The notes: generated by a model from the sequence alone, not told the origin. 64,000 bases of DNA from Desertivirga brevis (GCF_017355835.1 NZ_JAFEWF010000015.1:52018-116017); one strand, 5' to 3'; positions 1 through 8,978 are shown, counted from the stretch's first letter. Made by a program: numbers and translations.

Positions 1-291
1 ATGAATGCACACCCTGTTCCAAACAGTTTCCCTCAGTCAGAAGAGAATCAACAGTTCAATTACTCCTTCGTATCTACCAATATAGAAAATGAGGCACTTA
101 CTTACGAAGGATCTCGCTTTACTCACGGTCCGTCGATAGATGGCAAAGGAGAGTTTAAAGTCGTAAAAGCACAACCTCTTGGAGACGAACCAAAATTAGG
201 CGCACCTGCTCCGGAAGGCTTTGCTCAGACAGAACAGATGACTAACAATGATGGTATTCTGGGAACTCTCAGTGATATGGTTAGCAAATAA
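1..291 (+). CDS. Uncharacterised protein, probably the C-terminal part of a gene cut by the window edge
   Basis: The frame is open from the first base to a TAA at 289-291, giving 96 residues if the ATG at base 1 is the true start. Because that ATG is exactly at the window edge, the reading frame may well continue upstream. The sequence is polar and low in hydrophobic residues, rich in Asn, Gln, Glu and Pro, with no signal peptide or membrane segment. It ends in a short hydrophobic patch (GILGTLSDMV). I do not recognise the family. A strong terminator follows 15 bases after the stop, so this is the last gene of its transcript. Coding status is likely; function is unknown. Confidence 0.6.
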   Translation: MNAHPVPNSFPQSEENQQFNYSFVSTNIENEALTYEGSRFTHGPSIDGKGEFKVVKAQPLGDEPKLGAPAPEGFAQTEQMTNNDGILGTLSDMVSK

Positions 292-305
292 TTGAGCTAT
301 TCAAC

Positions 306-336
306 AAAAAAGAGATGCTTGCCGCATCTCTTTTTT
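306..336. terminator. Bidirectional intrinsic terminator
   Basis: A perfect 13-bp stem (306-318 with 324-336) closes a 5-base loop, TTGCC. The arms are A-rich on the left and T-rich on the right, so a U-tract is produced in either direction. It lies between the convergent gene ending at 291 and the minus-strand cupin gene ending at 341, and can serve both. Confidence 0.9.
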
Positions 337-340
337 GTAT

Positions 341-874
341 CTATTTTTTCCAATATTCTAACAAAGGACCTTCACTACCGAAAATTGGATCAGTCGAAGG
401 GACGGGTACTTGCCGAATATTAGTTAATGCAGTTTCACGCTCCGCTGCCTCCCCAGTTAAAAGATCATAGGAACTACCACCAGGATAGGCGCCGATGCAT
501 AGAAAGTCGTCACTTGCCTTTAGGCATTTATGTGCAACTCCTGCTGGTATGATCACAACATCCCCGCGAACAATTTCCACACATACACCTTCCTTTCCGC
601 CAAGTTCTATATCAGCAACACCGCAAAACACACCTAAAACTTCATGTGTATTGCTATGATAATGATGGTAATCGAAAATACCATCTTCCCAACTATTAGT
701 CCAGTTATTTATTTTAAATCTTTCAACAATAGCCTGAGTGTCATCCCCTGGATGAAGATGTAAGGCGCCTTTATAAACCAGTGCTGGCAGGATTGGATTA
801 TTCGGAAATTGCCCGTCGTCCTCAAAAATATGAGAAGCGACATGACCATGTATTACTTCAGAAACGTGGCTCAT
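341..874 (-). CDS. Cupin-domain protein (YjlB-like)
   Basis: This 177-residue protein has no signal peptide and is probably cytoplasmic. The central part reads as a cupin fold: a His-rich first motif (DYHHYHSNTHEVLGV, about residues 68-82), a Gly turn (DIELGG), and a second motif ending in PAGVAHK (about residues 110-116). The cupin histidines suggest a bound metal. The layout with a C-terminal tail after the barrel resembles B. subtilis YjlB and related uncharacterised cupins; the substrate is not known. It is the last minus-strand gene before the shared terminator. The 57-base gap to the DUF58 gene upstream leaves open whether they are cotranscribed. The fold call is firm, the function is not. 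Confidence 0.8.
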   Translation of the reverse strand: MSHVSEVIHGHVASHIFEDDGQFPNNPILPALVYKGALHLHPGDDTQAIVERFKINNWTNSWEDGIFDYHHYHSNTHEVLGVFCGVADIELGGKEGVCVEIVRGDVVIIPAGVAHKCLKASDDFLCIGAYPGGSSYDLLTGEAAERETALTNIRQVPVPSTDPIFGSEGPLLEYWKK

Positions 875-931
875 AGAAATCTCTTTTATTGGATAACAAA
901 ATAAACAGCATTAAGATTTAAGCAAGAACGA

Positions 932-1858
932 TTAAAACATCTTAGCTCTCTTAAGCAAGTAGGCATGTAATATACTATAGAATCCAGCATTAATGTCTGC
1001 ATCTATAAGGTCTATTCCGTATTGCGCACATTTCAACTTCAGCTCTCTCCTAAAATCCAATATACTTTCCTGATACTTTTCCTTTACTTGTTGCGGACGT
1101 AACTTCATCTCTTCACCCGTCTCAATATCAACAAAATGATAAGGCATATTTCCGAATTCGAAATCAACTTCATGCTTAAAATCCAGCACATTAAAGACCA
1201 CCACCTCGTGTTTATTATATTTTAAGTGCTGCAACGCCGAAAAAATATCAGAGATCTTCTTTTCATCCGGTCCTGTTTCGAACATATCGCTGAAAATTAT
1301 CACTAATGACCTCTTATGTATTAGCTCGGCAATCTCATTCAAGCCTAATGACACTGACGTTCTAACATCGCGTCCGTCTCGCTGCATCAGCTTCTCCAGC
1401 TCTGAGAACAGATATTTCTGATGGGCAGTAGTTGACTTAGCCGGAGAAGAAAACTCCACCTTGTCAGAAAAAAAGCTTAAGCCGAAAGCATCTCGCTGCC
1501 TTTTAAACAAATACATTAAAGAGGCTGCTGAATAAATTGAGAACAGTATTTTATTGAAATCCTTTTTGGGGTAGTACATGGAAGAAGATATATCCATTAC
1601 CAGTTGGCAACGCATATTAGTTTCCTCTTCAAACCGCTTAACAAACATCCGGTCAGTACGGCCGTACAATTTCCAGTCGATATTCTTTATTGGATCTCCC
1701 GAATTATACAAGCGATGTTCAGCAAACTCAACAGAAAAGCCGTGAAAGGGACTTTTATGCAGCCCCGTAATAAAACCTTCAACCACTTGTTTGGCTATCA
1801 ACTCCAGGTTTCCAAAATCCTGCAAGTCTTTGTAAGTATTTAAATCAGGCTGCATCAA
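932..1858 (-). CDS. DUF58 family protein with a von Willebrand A-like domain
   Basis: This is a 308-residue soluble protein of the DUF58 family. The diagnostic block is SGDPIKNIDWK followed by FVKRFEEE (about residues 52-80). It is followed at once by a metal-site-like motif, DISSS (about residues 89-93), as in von Willebrand A domains. A second DM motif lies near residue 191. In Bacteroidota, DUF58 proteins usually sit next to MoxR-type AAA ATPases and Bat membrane proteins and are thought to take part in envelope stress or complex assembly. Here no MoxR or Bat gene is visible beside it: the neighbours are a cupin and thioredoxin. The family is clear; the partner proteins must be encoded elsewhere or absent. 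Confidence 0.85.
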   Translation of the reverse strand: MMQPDLNTYKDLQDFGNLELIAKQVVEGFITGLHKSPFHGFSVEFAEHRLYNSGDPIKNIDWKLYGRTDRMFVKRFEEETNMRCQLVMDISSSMYYPKKDFNKILFSIYSAASLMYLFKRQRDAFGLSFFSDKVEFSSPAKSTTAHQKYLFSELEKLMQRDGRDVRTSVSLGLNEIAELIHKRSLVIIFSDMFETGPDEKKISDIFSALQHLKYNKHEVVVFNVLDFKHEVDFEFGNMPYHFVDIETGEEMKLRPQQVKEKYQESILDFRRELKLKCAQYGIDLIDADINAGFYSILHAYLLKRAKMF

Positions 1859-1910
1859 AGAAATACAAATTAGTATTACTAAAGTTAGAACATTTCACTT
1901 CCGTTCTAAA

Positions 1911-1943
1911 ACAAAAAACTCCGCCCATTATCTGGACGGAGTT
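1911..1943 (-). terminator. Intrinsic terminator of trxA
   Basis: On the minus strand an 11-bp stem with one mismatch (1933-1943 with 1917-1927, loop 1928-1932) is followed by a T-rich run, TTTTTTGTTTT. It lies 27 bases past the thioredoxin stop, so trxA ends here and the DUF58 gene needs its own promoter. Confidence 0.85.
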
Positions 1944-1969
1944 CAATCATTCTATTAAAATATTATTTG

Positions 1970-2290
1970 TTATGCTAATTGTTTGCTCAATTTGTCGGCA
2001 AGTACTGATTTTGGCACTGCACCAATCTGCTTGTCAACGATTTCGCCATTTTTGAAAAACAACAAAGCAGGAATATTACGGATACCAAATTTCATTGATA
2101 CTCCAGGATTGTGGTCAACATTTACTTTACCAACAATCGCTTTGCCTTCATATTCCTTAGATAGCTCTTCAACTACAGGACCTACCATACGGCATGGACC
2201 GCACCATTCTGCCCAAAAGTCAATAAGCACAGGTTTATCTGATTTCAGCACTACTTCTTCGAAGTTTGCATCTGTAATTTCTAAAGCCAT
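1970..2290 (-). CDS. trxA: Thioredoxin
   Basis: This 106-residue cytoplasmic thioredoxin is the usual length for the family. The active site is W-C-G-P-C at residues 29-33 (Cys30 and Cys33), preceded by the typical DFWAEW strand. The cis-Pro loop is present as NIPALLFF near residues 72-79. It reduces disulfides in cytoplasmic proteins using electrons from thioredoxin reductase, which is not encoded nearby. The gene is monocistronic: it has its own promoter at 2319-2350 and a terminator at 1911-1943. Nothing is unusual. Confidence 0.97.
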   Translation of the reverse strand: MALEITDANFEEVVLKSDKPVLIDFWAEWCGPCRMVGPVVEELSKEYEGKAIVGKVNVDHNPGVSMKFGIRNIPALLFFKNGEIVDKQIGAVPKSVLADKLSKQLA

Positions 2291-2318
2291 AATTATAAAT
2301 ATTAACAGTTATTGAATT

Positions 2319-2350
2319 CAAATTTACATTAACAATAACCTTACCACAAA
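2319..2350 (-). promoter_or_regulatory. Bacteroidota-type promoter of trxA
   Basis: Read on the minus strand, a -33 element TTTG (2347-2350) is separated by 20 bases from a -7 element TAAATTTG (2319-2326). This matches the Bacteroidota consensus TTTG-N(about 20)-TAnnTTTG. The implied start site is near 2313, giving a leader of about 22 bases. Confidence 0.75.
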
Positions 2351-2379
2351 TAGAGCAAGACAATCTGACAGGGAAATGA

Positions 2380-3009
2380 TTAAAAGAGGAAGTAGATGTT
2401 GAAACCGAGATTGGTTATTGCACCTGAAGTAGAGATACTAAAGGAAGACGTTCTCATATCTCGATCTCCACTATTTACGTCCGAACTTTTACTATATGAA
2501 GCACCGGCATTTAACAATGTGGCTTCGAGAGCAAGATGCTTGAACGGGAAAAACGCTAACCCGCCGCTAGCATTTAAACTATACTGATTAACCTTTGAGT
2601 CCTGACGTATATCTGAATTTTCATACTCGGTCTTGTGTAAAGAGTATCCTAATCCGCCCTCGGTGTACGCATAAAGCTTTTTTAACAAAGGATAATATTT
2701 CTGCATTGCCACTGTGCCCCCGTAAGTACTAGTACTATTTTGGTAGTTAGAATTGCCCGGATCCGTCTTCTGCTTTCCATAAAACCCACTCAATTTTATC
2801 CTAGCATTATCTGTAAAGAAATAGCCATAGGTTAATGAAAAGTTATTAATTTTTTGCTTATAGGTATTGCTTGGAGATGTACCTGAATAAGTGGTCTTGT
2901 GGTCTTGCGAACTAACCCCAAACCCAATTGCATGAGTTCCTTTTGTTTGTGATTTGGCAGTAGATGCACAGGCAAGCGCTAATAGCGCCGCAAATAAGGC
3001 TTTTTTCAT
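2380..3009 (-). CDS. Secreted outer-membrane beta-barrel protein
   Basis: The 209-residue precursor has a clear signal peptide (KKALFAALLALACAS, cleavage near residue 20). The rest is made of short alternating polar and aromatic strands separated by Gly, Ser and Asn turns (for example NNFSLTYGYFF and LYAYTEGGLGYSL), and the chain ends in a hydrophobic strand with a terminal Phe (FNIYFLF). That pattern fits the small OmpA/OmpW-like beta-barrels of Bacteroidota (porin-family proteins). The last-residue Phe is the usual signal for barrel assembly. No ligand can be deduced. It lies between dnaE and trxA, with 113 bases to dnaE. Confidence 0.8.
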   Translation of the reverse strand: MKKALFAALLALACASTAKSQTKGTHAIGFGVSSQDHKTTYSGTSPSNTYKQKINNFSLTYGYFFTDNARIKLSGFYGKQKTDPGNSNYQNSTSTYGGTVAMQKYYPLLKKLYAYTEGGLGYSLHKTEYENSDIRQDSKVNQYSLNASGGLAFFPFKHLALEATLLNAGASYSKSSDVNSGDRDMRTSSFSISTSGAITNLGFNIYFLF

Positions 3010-3122
3010 AATTGTCTAAGTGTATGTTTATTTACTGCAATATAGCATTCGCATATTAAATAAAAATTAACAGAGACACTCAACAAGGTTAAAAAGTGTT
3101 AAATATTAGGAAGGTAAATTTC

Positions 3123-6100
3123 TTAGTTCAACTTATAGGTGATGTTATGTTCTTGCAACTTATCTAAAAATTCATTTCCAGGGAATATTTTGAAAGTTTT
3201 CGACGGCATATCGATCACAACATTCTCCTCCTTTATCCTGTCATAAACCGTAAACTTCAAAGCGCAGTTACGATTGGGATACTGCTCTGCGTTTGCTTTA
3301 AACATCTCATCAAGATCATCTATCAATTTGCTGGAAAGCTCCTGCAGTGGTAGCTGGATGGTAAGACTCTTAGACATCTTGTCTCTCAAGTCGGATAATA
3401 ATGTAATAGAGGAGACTTTGAACTCCCAGTTATCTTTTTGCCTGAACCTTTCCGACGCAGTTCCCCTTATTTGTAAAAAGTAGCCTTCAGTAAAGAAATG
3501 CTTCCATTTCACATAGTCCTCACCAAACAAGGCAATTTCAAAAGACTCGTGATAATCCTCAAACATCATCGCCCCAAAAGGCTTACCCATCTTGGTAGTC
3601 CTATGCGAAGCACTTGAAACAAGTCCACCAATAACAAGCTCCCTGTTTTTAATCTTCGCGAACTCCTCAGCATCAACTTCTGATAGCTCCCCACTCTTTG
3701 CCTTATTAATTAATGACAAATGGCTCACCTTGTGTTGACAGAAGTGTTCCATCTCGAACTTGTAGTTATCCAGCGGGTGACCGGTTAGATAGATCCCGAT
3801 CATGTCGCGCTCGTATTTCAGCTTGTCAATCAAACCCCATTCCGGGCAATCGAACAGTTGAGGCTCTGCAATTTGAGCATCAGATGTACCTCCGAAAAGA
3901 GAAGCCTGAGAAGTAGTTAAGCTATTTTGATAGTCGCTGTTATACTTTATAAGTCTCTCTATACCATTCAACATTGCACCATCAGGCTTGAAGAAAAACT
4001 GCGCCCGGTGAAATCCAAAACAGTCGAAAGCTCCACTATAAATTAAATTCTCATAAACCTTCTTATTTACGGTCCTCGAGTTTATTCTTTTTGCGAAGTC
4101 ACAAATATCAGCGTAAGGTCCATTGATCCTCCTCTCCTCAATAATGCTCTCAACCGCCTTTTCTCCAACTCCTTTAATTCCAGCCATTCCAAAGCGAATC
4201 TCGCCCTTTTTATTTACGCCGAAGCTAAATTCAGACTCGTTAATATCCGGACCAAGAACATTGATTCCCATTTTACGGCACTCTTCCATAAAGAAAGAAA
4301 TCTTCTCTATATTACCCTGGTTGTTCAAAACCGCAGCCATATATTCAGAAGGATAGTGAGCCTTTAAATAAGCTGTCTGGTAAGCAACGAAAGCATAACA
4401 AGTGGAGTGTGATTTATTGAAGGCGTAGGATGCAAAAGCTTCCCAGTCGGTCCAAACTTTCTCCAGCGTTTTCTCGTCGTGCCCGTTCTTCTTGGCGTTC
4501 TCGATAAACTGAGGCTTTAGCTTATCCAGTGTTTTGCGGTCCTTCTTACCCATCGCCTTACGCAGAACGTCGGCATCACCTTTGGTAAAGTTCGCCAGCT
4601 TCTGCGATAAAAGCATCACCTGCTCCTGGTAAACGGTGATCCCGTAAGTATCGGCCAGATACTCTTCCATATCGGCAAGGTCGTACTGCACAATTTCACG
4701 CCCATGCTTACGGGCAATGAAATTAGGGATGTACTCTATTGGTCCCGGACGATACAAGGCGTTCATAGCGATCAAATCCTCGAACTTGTCGGGCTTTAAC
4801 TCGCGCAGGTACATCTGCATCCCATCACTTTCAAATTGGAATGTCCCGTTAGTATCTCCCCGCTGATAAAGTTCAAACGTCTTTTCGTCGGTTAAAGAAA
4901 CGTAATCGATATCTATGTCGACATGATGGTTACGCTTGATCAAACGAAGAGCATCCTTGATAATGGTTAGCGTCTTCAGACCCAAAAAGTCCATCTTGAT
5001 AACGCCCGCGTCTTCAATCACCTTACCGTCAAACTGCGTAACCAAAAGATCAGAATCTTTAGCCGTGGCAACCGGAATAATATTGGTAAGATCTTCTGGG
5101 GCAATAATGATACCCGCAGCATGGATCCCCGTATTACGAACAGAGCCTTCTAACTTTCCAGCTTCCTTTAAAACTTTCGCTCGCAGATCATTGCCTTGAA
5201 GAATTTCCTGAAGCTCAGGAACTTGAGCGAAGGCATCCTTCAGAGTGATCCCAAGGGTATCGGGAACAAGTTTTTTAAGAGCCGCTACTTCAGACAAGGG
5301 CACATCCAACACTCGCGCAACATCCTGAATACTTGTGCGGGCCGCCATTGAACCATAGGTAATGATCTGTGCTACCTGGTTCTTTCCGTATTTATCTACG
5401 GTATAATCAATCACCTTCTGGCGTCCTTCGTCGTCGAAATCCGTATCAATATCGGGCATCGACTTTCTATCAGGATTTAGGAAACGTTCAAACAGGAGAT
5501 TATATTTTATGGGGTCAATATTAGTAATGTCAATACAATAGGCAACAGCCGAACCAGCAGCCGAACCCCGTCCCGGACCCACGAATACTCCAAGGTCCCG
5601 CCCAGCCTTTATAAAATCGGATACAATCAGGAAGTATCCGGCGAAACCCATTATCTTAATTGTATTCAGCTCGAAATCAAGTCGCTCCTGTATCTCAGGA
5701 GTAATTACTTCATACCGCTTCCGCGCCCCTGTCATAGTCAGGTGGCGAAGGAATTCCCATTGGTTTAGAACATCATCTGCGTGAATCTTGAACTCCTGTG
5801 GAATAGGGAAGTTAGGAAGCATGATATCCCGCTTCAGCTTGAGATGTTCTACCTTATCAACAATTTCGTTGGTATTATCCAACGATTCTGGCAGATCATG
5901 AAACAGCTGGGCCATTTCCGCCTGAGTTTTAAAATAGAATTGATCATTAGGGAAACCAAAGCGGTAGCCTTTACCACCTTCTTCATCGGTGGCAATTGGC
6001 GTACTCTGTAAATCCCCTGTATTCACGCATAGCAAAATATCGTGGGCGTTCGAGTCTTCCTGATCCACGTAATGCGAATCGTTGGAGCAGATGATCTTTA

Positions 6101-6698
6101 CGTTGTACTTCTTTGCGAACTTCAAAAGTACCTGATTAACGATCTCCTGCTCAGGGATACGGTGGCGCTGCAGTTCTATATAATAGTCTTCACCGAATAT
6201 ATCCAGCCACCATTTAAACTCTTTCTCAGCTTCCTCCTCGCCCTTTTTCAGGATAGCCTGAGGCACAGAAGCTCCAATACAACAAGTGGTGGCAATAAGA
6301 CCTTCATGGTGCTTTAGGATGAGCTCTTTATCAATCCTGGGCCATTTACTATACAAACCCTCGATAAAGCCGTAAGAACATAACTTCACGAGATTTTTGT
6401 ACCCGGTAGGATTCTTAGCAAGAAAAAGCTGATGGCAGCGTATGTCTTTATTCTCTTTGGTAAATTGCTTTTTATGCCGGTCCTCTACAACATAGAACTC
6501 GCAGCCCACAATTGGCTTAACGTTATGCTTTGCAGCCTCGGCCACAAATTTGAAAACACCAAACATATTACCATGATCAGTAATAGCAAGGGCTTTCATT
6601 CCATCGGCCGCAGCTTTTTTATAAAGCCTTGAAATATCCGCGGCACCATCGAGCAGTGAAAATTGTGTATGTACGTGTAAATGAGAAAATTCCGGCAT
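3123..6698 (-). CDS. dnaE: DNA polymerase III subunit alpha
   Basis: This 1,191-residue catalytic subunit of the replicative polymerase is of normal length. The N-terminal PHP domain starts at HLHVHTQFSLLDG (residues 6-18) and continues with ITDHGN and NDSHYV. Its metal ligands look intact, as in Thermus alpha and unlike E. coli. The polymerase active site shows the two aspartates of PDIDTDF (Asp416 and Asp418) and the third in KMDFLGLKTL (Asp570). A QASLF motif near residue 937 fits a beta-clamp binding peptide. An OB-fold follows (about residues 1005-1075). The gene stands alone on the minus strand. The intact PHP domain suggests it may carry its own proofreading or phosphoesterase activity. 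Confidence 0.97.
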   Translation of the reverse strand: MPEFSHLHVHTQFSLLDGAADISRLYKKAAADGMKALAITDHGNMFGVFKFVAEAAKHNVKPIVGCEFYVVEDRHKKQFTKENKDIRCHQLFLAKNPTGYKNLVKLCSYGFIEGLYSKWPRIDKELILKHHEGLIATTCCIGASVPQAILKKGEEEAEKEFKWWLDIFGEDYYIELQRHRIPEQEIVNQVLLKFAKKYNVKIICSNDSHYVDQEDSNAHDILLCVNTGDLQSTPIATDEEGGKGYRFGFPNDQFYFKTQAEMAQLFHDLPESLDNTNEIVDKVEHLKLKRDIMLPNFPIPQEFKIHADDVLNQWEFLRHLTMTGARKRYEVITPEIQERLDFELNTIKIMGFAGYFLIVSDFIKAGRDLGVFVGPGRGSAAGSAVAYCIDITNIDPIKYNLLFERFLNPDRKSMPDIDTDFDDEGRQKVIDYTVDKYGKNQVAQIITYGSMAARTSIQDVARVLDVPLSEVAALKKLVPDTLGITLKDAFAQVPELQEILQGNDLRAKVLKEAGKLEGSVRNTGIHAAGIIIAPEDLTNIIPVATAKDSDLLVTQFDGKVIEDAGVIKMDFLGLKTLTIIKDALRLIKRNHHVDIDIDYVSLTDEKTFELYQRGDTNGTFQFESDGMQMYLRELKPDKFEDLIAMNALYRPGPIEYIPNFIARKHGREIVQYDLADMEEYLADTYGITVYQEQVMLLSQKLANFTKGDADVLRKAMGKKDRKTLDKLKPQFIENAKKNGHDEKTLEKVWTDWEAFASYAFNKSHSTCYAFVAYQTAYLKAHYPSEYMAAVLNNQGNIEKISFFMEECRKMGINVLGPDINESEFSFGVNKKGEIRFGMAGIKGVGEKAVESIIEERRINGPYADICDFAKRINSRTVNKKVYENLIYSGAFDCFGFHRAQFFFKPDGAMLNGIERLIKYNSDYQNSLTTSQASLFGGTSDAQIAEPQLFDCPEWGLIDKLKYERDMIGIYLTGHPLDNYKFEMEHFCQHKVSHLSLINKAKSGELSEVDAEEFAKIKNRELVIGGLVSSASHRTTKMGKPFGAMMFEDYHESFEIALFGEDYVKWKHFFTEGYFLQIRGTASERFRQKDNWEFKVSSITLLSDLRDKMSKSLTIQLPLQELSSKLIDDLDEMFKANAEQYPNRNCALKFTVYDRIKEENVVIDMPSKTFKIFPGNEFLDKLQEHNITYKLN

Positions 6699-6770
6699 CA
6701 GCTAATCATTCAAAAGACAATCCCGAAGTTAAGGATTTTATTGTTTTTGAAAGCAGTCTTCTACCCCCAA

Positions 6771-6971
6771 CTAGCTATTTTCTTCGCTAAGCTCTACATC
6801 TTCCGTCCTTACCATTAGTTTTTTGCCCTGATAATCAACCCATAGATCAGTCCACCCGCCACTGTCGTAACCGAGGAAAACCAGGTAAGGATCACTAGAA
6901 TCAAATCCTTCAAAACCTTTACCTTTAAATACTAACTTCTGTCCTTCAGAAAGTTGAACATGTTTTTTCAT
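6771..6971 (-). CDS. Small conserved-looking cytoplasmic protein, function unknown
   Basis: This 66-residue protein has no signal peptide or membrane segment. It is a compact, all-beta-looking sequence (VFLGYD, TDLWVDYQGKKLMVR) with an acidic C-terminus. A good Bacteroidota promoter (7011-7043) sits just upstream with a leader of about 34 bases, which supports it as a real gene. I do not recognise a named family. It lies 72 bases upstream of dnaE on the same strand and could be cotranscribed with it. Function is not assignable. Confidence 0.7.
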   Translation of the reverse strand: MKKHVQLSEGQKLVFKGKGFEGFDSSDPYLVFLGYDSGGWTDLWVDYQGKKLMVRTEDVELSEENS

Positions 6972-7010
6972 ATGTTTACTATTTTTCTTTTAGTGGATGA
7001 TTTAGGAAGA

Positions 7011-7043
7011 CAAAACTAAAATTAGGAATTGATTTTTAACAAA
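7011..7043 (-). promoter_or_regulatory. Bacteroidota-type promoter for the 66-residue gene
   Basis: On the minus strand, TTTG (7040-7043) is followed after 21 bases by TAGTTTTG (7011-7018), matching the -33/-7 consensus. The implied start site near 7005 gives a leader of about 34 bases to the ATG ending at 6971. It may also drive dnaE. Confidence 0.7.
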
Positions 7044-7127
7044 CAATAAATTCTACATTATATTTTCAAAGCGGCTTATGCTAACAAACAAAACCGGCTC
7101 TTAAACGCTTATCGTATATCCTTATAT

Positions 7128-7763
7128 ATGGAAAAAAACGACGACATTTTACCCGCTTTCTTTTGCGTACCAGATATTACAGGTTTCACCAGATTCATTG
7201 CATCGGCGGACATTACGTTTAGTAAGGATTTCATAGCCGGTTTGCTGAGACGCCTGATCAATGCAAACATATTGCAAATGAACGTGGGTGAGATAGAAGG
7301 GGACGCCATATTTTTTTACAAAACAGGTCGACTGCCTGCGATAAAACAGGTTGCAAAACAATGCAAAACCCTTTTTGAGACGTTTTATAACTATATTGAT
7401 ATGGTGCAGAAAGAAGACCCGGAGAATTACGAAAAACACCTGGCAAACGGAGAACTGGGATTAAAGATCATCATCCATTTCGGTCATATTAGCTCTGCAA
7501 ATATTAAAGGCAGGACCAAGCTTATAGGCGAAGATGTAATAATCACGCACAAACTATTAAAGAATGGTATTGAAGAATATGAATATATCCTCCTGACAGA
7601 GAGTTACCTGAATAAGATAAAAAAGAAAGACGTAAGTTTTTGGTTCCACTGGGATGAACTGAAACAAGGGACAGAAGAATATGACCATTTGGGCCCGGTA
7701 CATTATTATTATATCCCTTACAGACGCCAGGCAGCTGATGCTGCCCAGCCTGCAAAGCCTTAA
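7128..7763 (+). CDS. DUF2652 protein, degenerate class III nucleotide-cyclase fold
   Basis: This 211-residue soluble protein begins like a class III cyclase catalytic domain. DITGF carries the first metal Asp (Asp16), and GEIEGDA carries the second (Asp59). Glu55 sits where adenylyl cyclases have the base-selecting Lys and guanylyl cyclases have Glu. In the C-terminal half the block GEDVIITHKLL aligns with the cyclase G-x-x-VN-x-A-x-R motif, but the transition-state Asn and Arg appear replaced by Ile and Lys. So the metal site is kept and the catalytic pair is lost; it may bind rather than make a nucleotide, or act differently. The C-terminus is Ala/Pro-rich. It converges with the HD-PycTM gene with only 9 bases between the stops. 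Confidence 0.75.
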   Translation: MEKNDDILPAFFCVPDITGFTRFIASADITFSKDFIAGLLRRLINANILQMNVGEIEGDAIFFYKTGRLPAIKQVAKQCKTLFETFYNYIDMVQKEDPENYEKHLANGELGLKIIIHFGHISSANIKGRTKLIGEDVIITHKLLKNGIEEYEYILLTESYLNKIKKKDVSFWFHWDELKQGTEEYDHLGPVHYYYIPYRRQAADAAQPAKP

Positions 7764-7772
7764 TCTTAAGCC

Positions 7773-8978
7773 CTAACCATAAGAGAACATCATAATTATA
7801 ACGAAGCCCAGCGCACATAGGATCAATCCGCCCATAAAGATATTATACGACCAGCTTAGCAGCTTGTATTTCTTAACCAATACAGCACCCAAGTAATAAA
7901 TATCTACCGTCATACTGTCATATAACTCATCATTACGATCTTTCAATTCCTTCATTCTTCCAAGAAATTCGTTCAATTGTAATTGAGCAAAGTTTCCAAA
8001 GAACAAAATACTGCTGTCTTTTTTAGAAAGTTCATAACGCTCTTTCGTGGTTACATTAGGGCGTGACGACAAAATAGCGAAGACTACTGCAAGCAAGCTT
8101 GTCACCAACAGTAGTGCAATAGGTATAACAAAGCGAAGGCTGCCAAATTCATCCTGGCCTGAAAAGGTGTAACCAGAACCAAACAATGTTATTACCAATG
8201 AAATAATGATCGTATTAATACTGATCATTATATTGGCTTTATTATCCGCGATCGAACTTAAATTTATATGATAAGAATAGACGGCACGATATAAAGTTTC
8301 TATTCCACGACCTTCTTTCTTCGGTTTATTTTCAGATGAATTCTTTTCCAGCTTAACCTTTAATTTTTCATCCTCGATCCTCAAGGCTTCTATCTTTTCA
8401 CGTTGCTTTCTAATATTCTCCTCTCTTATGTCCCCGTATTGCAAAGTCGCTTCTTCAGTTACAAATGATTTCGAAATCAAAAAGCCTAGCTGTTCTTCCG
8501 CCCATTCTAGATCTGTATACTTTTTATTTAGCACTCTCTCCCATTCTATACGCAGCAATTCAGCACGTTCAGCAAACCGCTTCTTGCCCATGTTCACGTA
8601 GTCAGCATCATGAAGGATCTCTTGCAGGGTTCCGCTAGGCTTAGACGAAGCTCTGGTGGATAAAATCAGGTCCTCAATTTTATTAATATCTTCCTGAGGA
8701 TAATCATTTTTTAAAAAGTCCTTTAATATCCTAACGCTTACCTCTTCGTGCCCCTGGCAAGTCTCTGTGTACCCCGTATCGTGAAAAATTGCTGCTAGCA
8801 TCAGGATTTCAAAATCACGACTTGTAAGATTATATGCTTCTGCCAGCTCGCGACAAGCTTTAGCTGTTTGTAAAGTATGCTTGTAGTTATGATAAACAAA
8901 GTCGGGCTTTAAATTTTCTCTAAGTAAATTGAAAACAAACTCCTGAGCGCTTTTAACAATAGGGTTATTATTCTTCAT
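7773..8978 (-). CDS. HD-domain phosphohydrolase fused to a Pycsar-effector-like membrane domain (DUF5706)
   Basis: This 401-residue protein has three parts. Residues 1-170 are an HD domain with intact metal ligands: His34, His66-Asp67 (FHDTG) and Asp124 (LHDADY). Residues 180-215 are a charged coiled-coil linker. Residues 225-401 hold SSIADNKANIMISIN and three hydrophobic segments (about 250-268, 282-303 and 376-397), which match the Pycsar effector transmembrane family. In Pycsar defence, such membrane effectors respond to cyclic CMP or UMP made by a partner cyclase. The attached HD domain would be suited to hydrolysing a cyclic nucleotide. No canonical Pycsar cyclase lies beside it, only the degenerate cyclase-like gene converging on it. 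Domain calls are good; a defence role is inference. Confidence 0.8.
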   Translation of the reverse strand: MKNNNPIVKSAQEFVFNLLRENLKPDFVYHNYKHTLQTAKACRELAEAYNLTSRDFEILMLAAIFHDTGYTETCQGHEEVSVRILKDFLKNDYPQEDINKIEDLILSTRASSKPSGTLQEILHDADYVNMGKKRFAERAELLRIEWERVLNKKYTDLEWAEEQLGFLISKSFVTEEATLQYGDIREENIRKQREKIEALRIEDEKLKVKLEKNSSENKPKKEGRGIETLYRAVYSYHINLSSIADNKANIMISINTIIISLVITLFGSGYTFSGQDEFGSLRFVIPIALLLVTSLLAVVFAILSSRPNVTTKERYELSKKDSSILFFGNFAQLQLNEFLGRMKELKDRNDELYDSMTVDIYYLGAVLVKKYKLLSWSYNIFMGGLILCALGFVIIMMFSYG

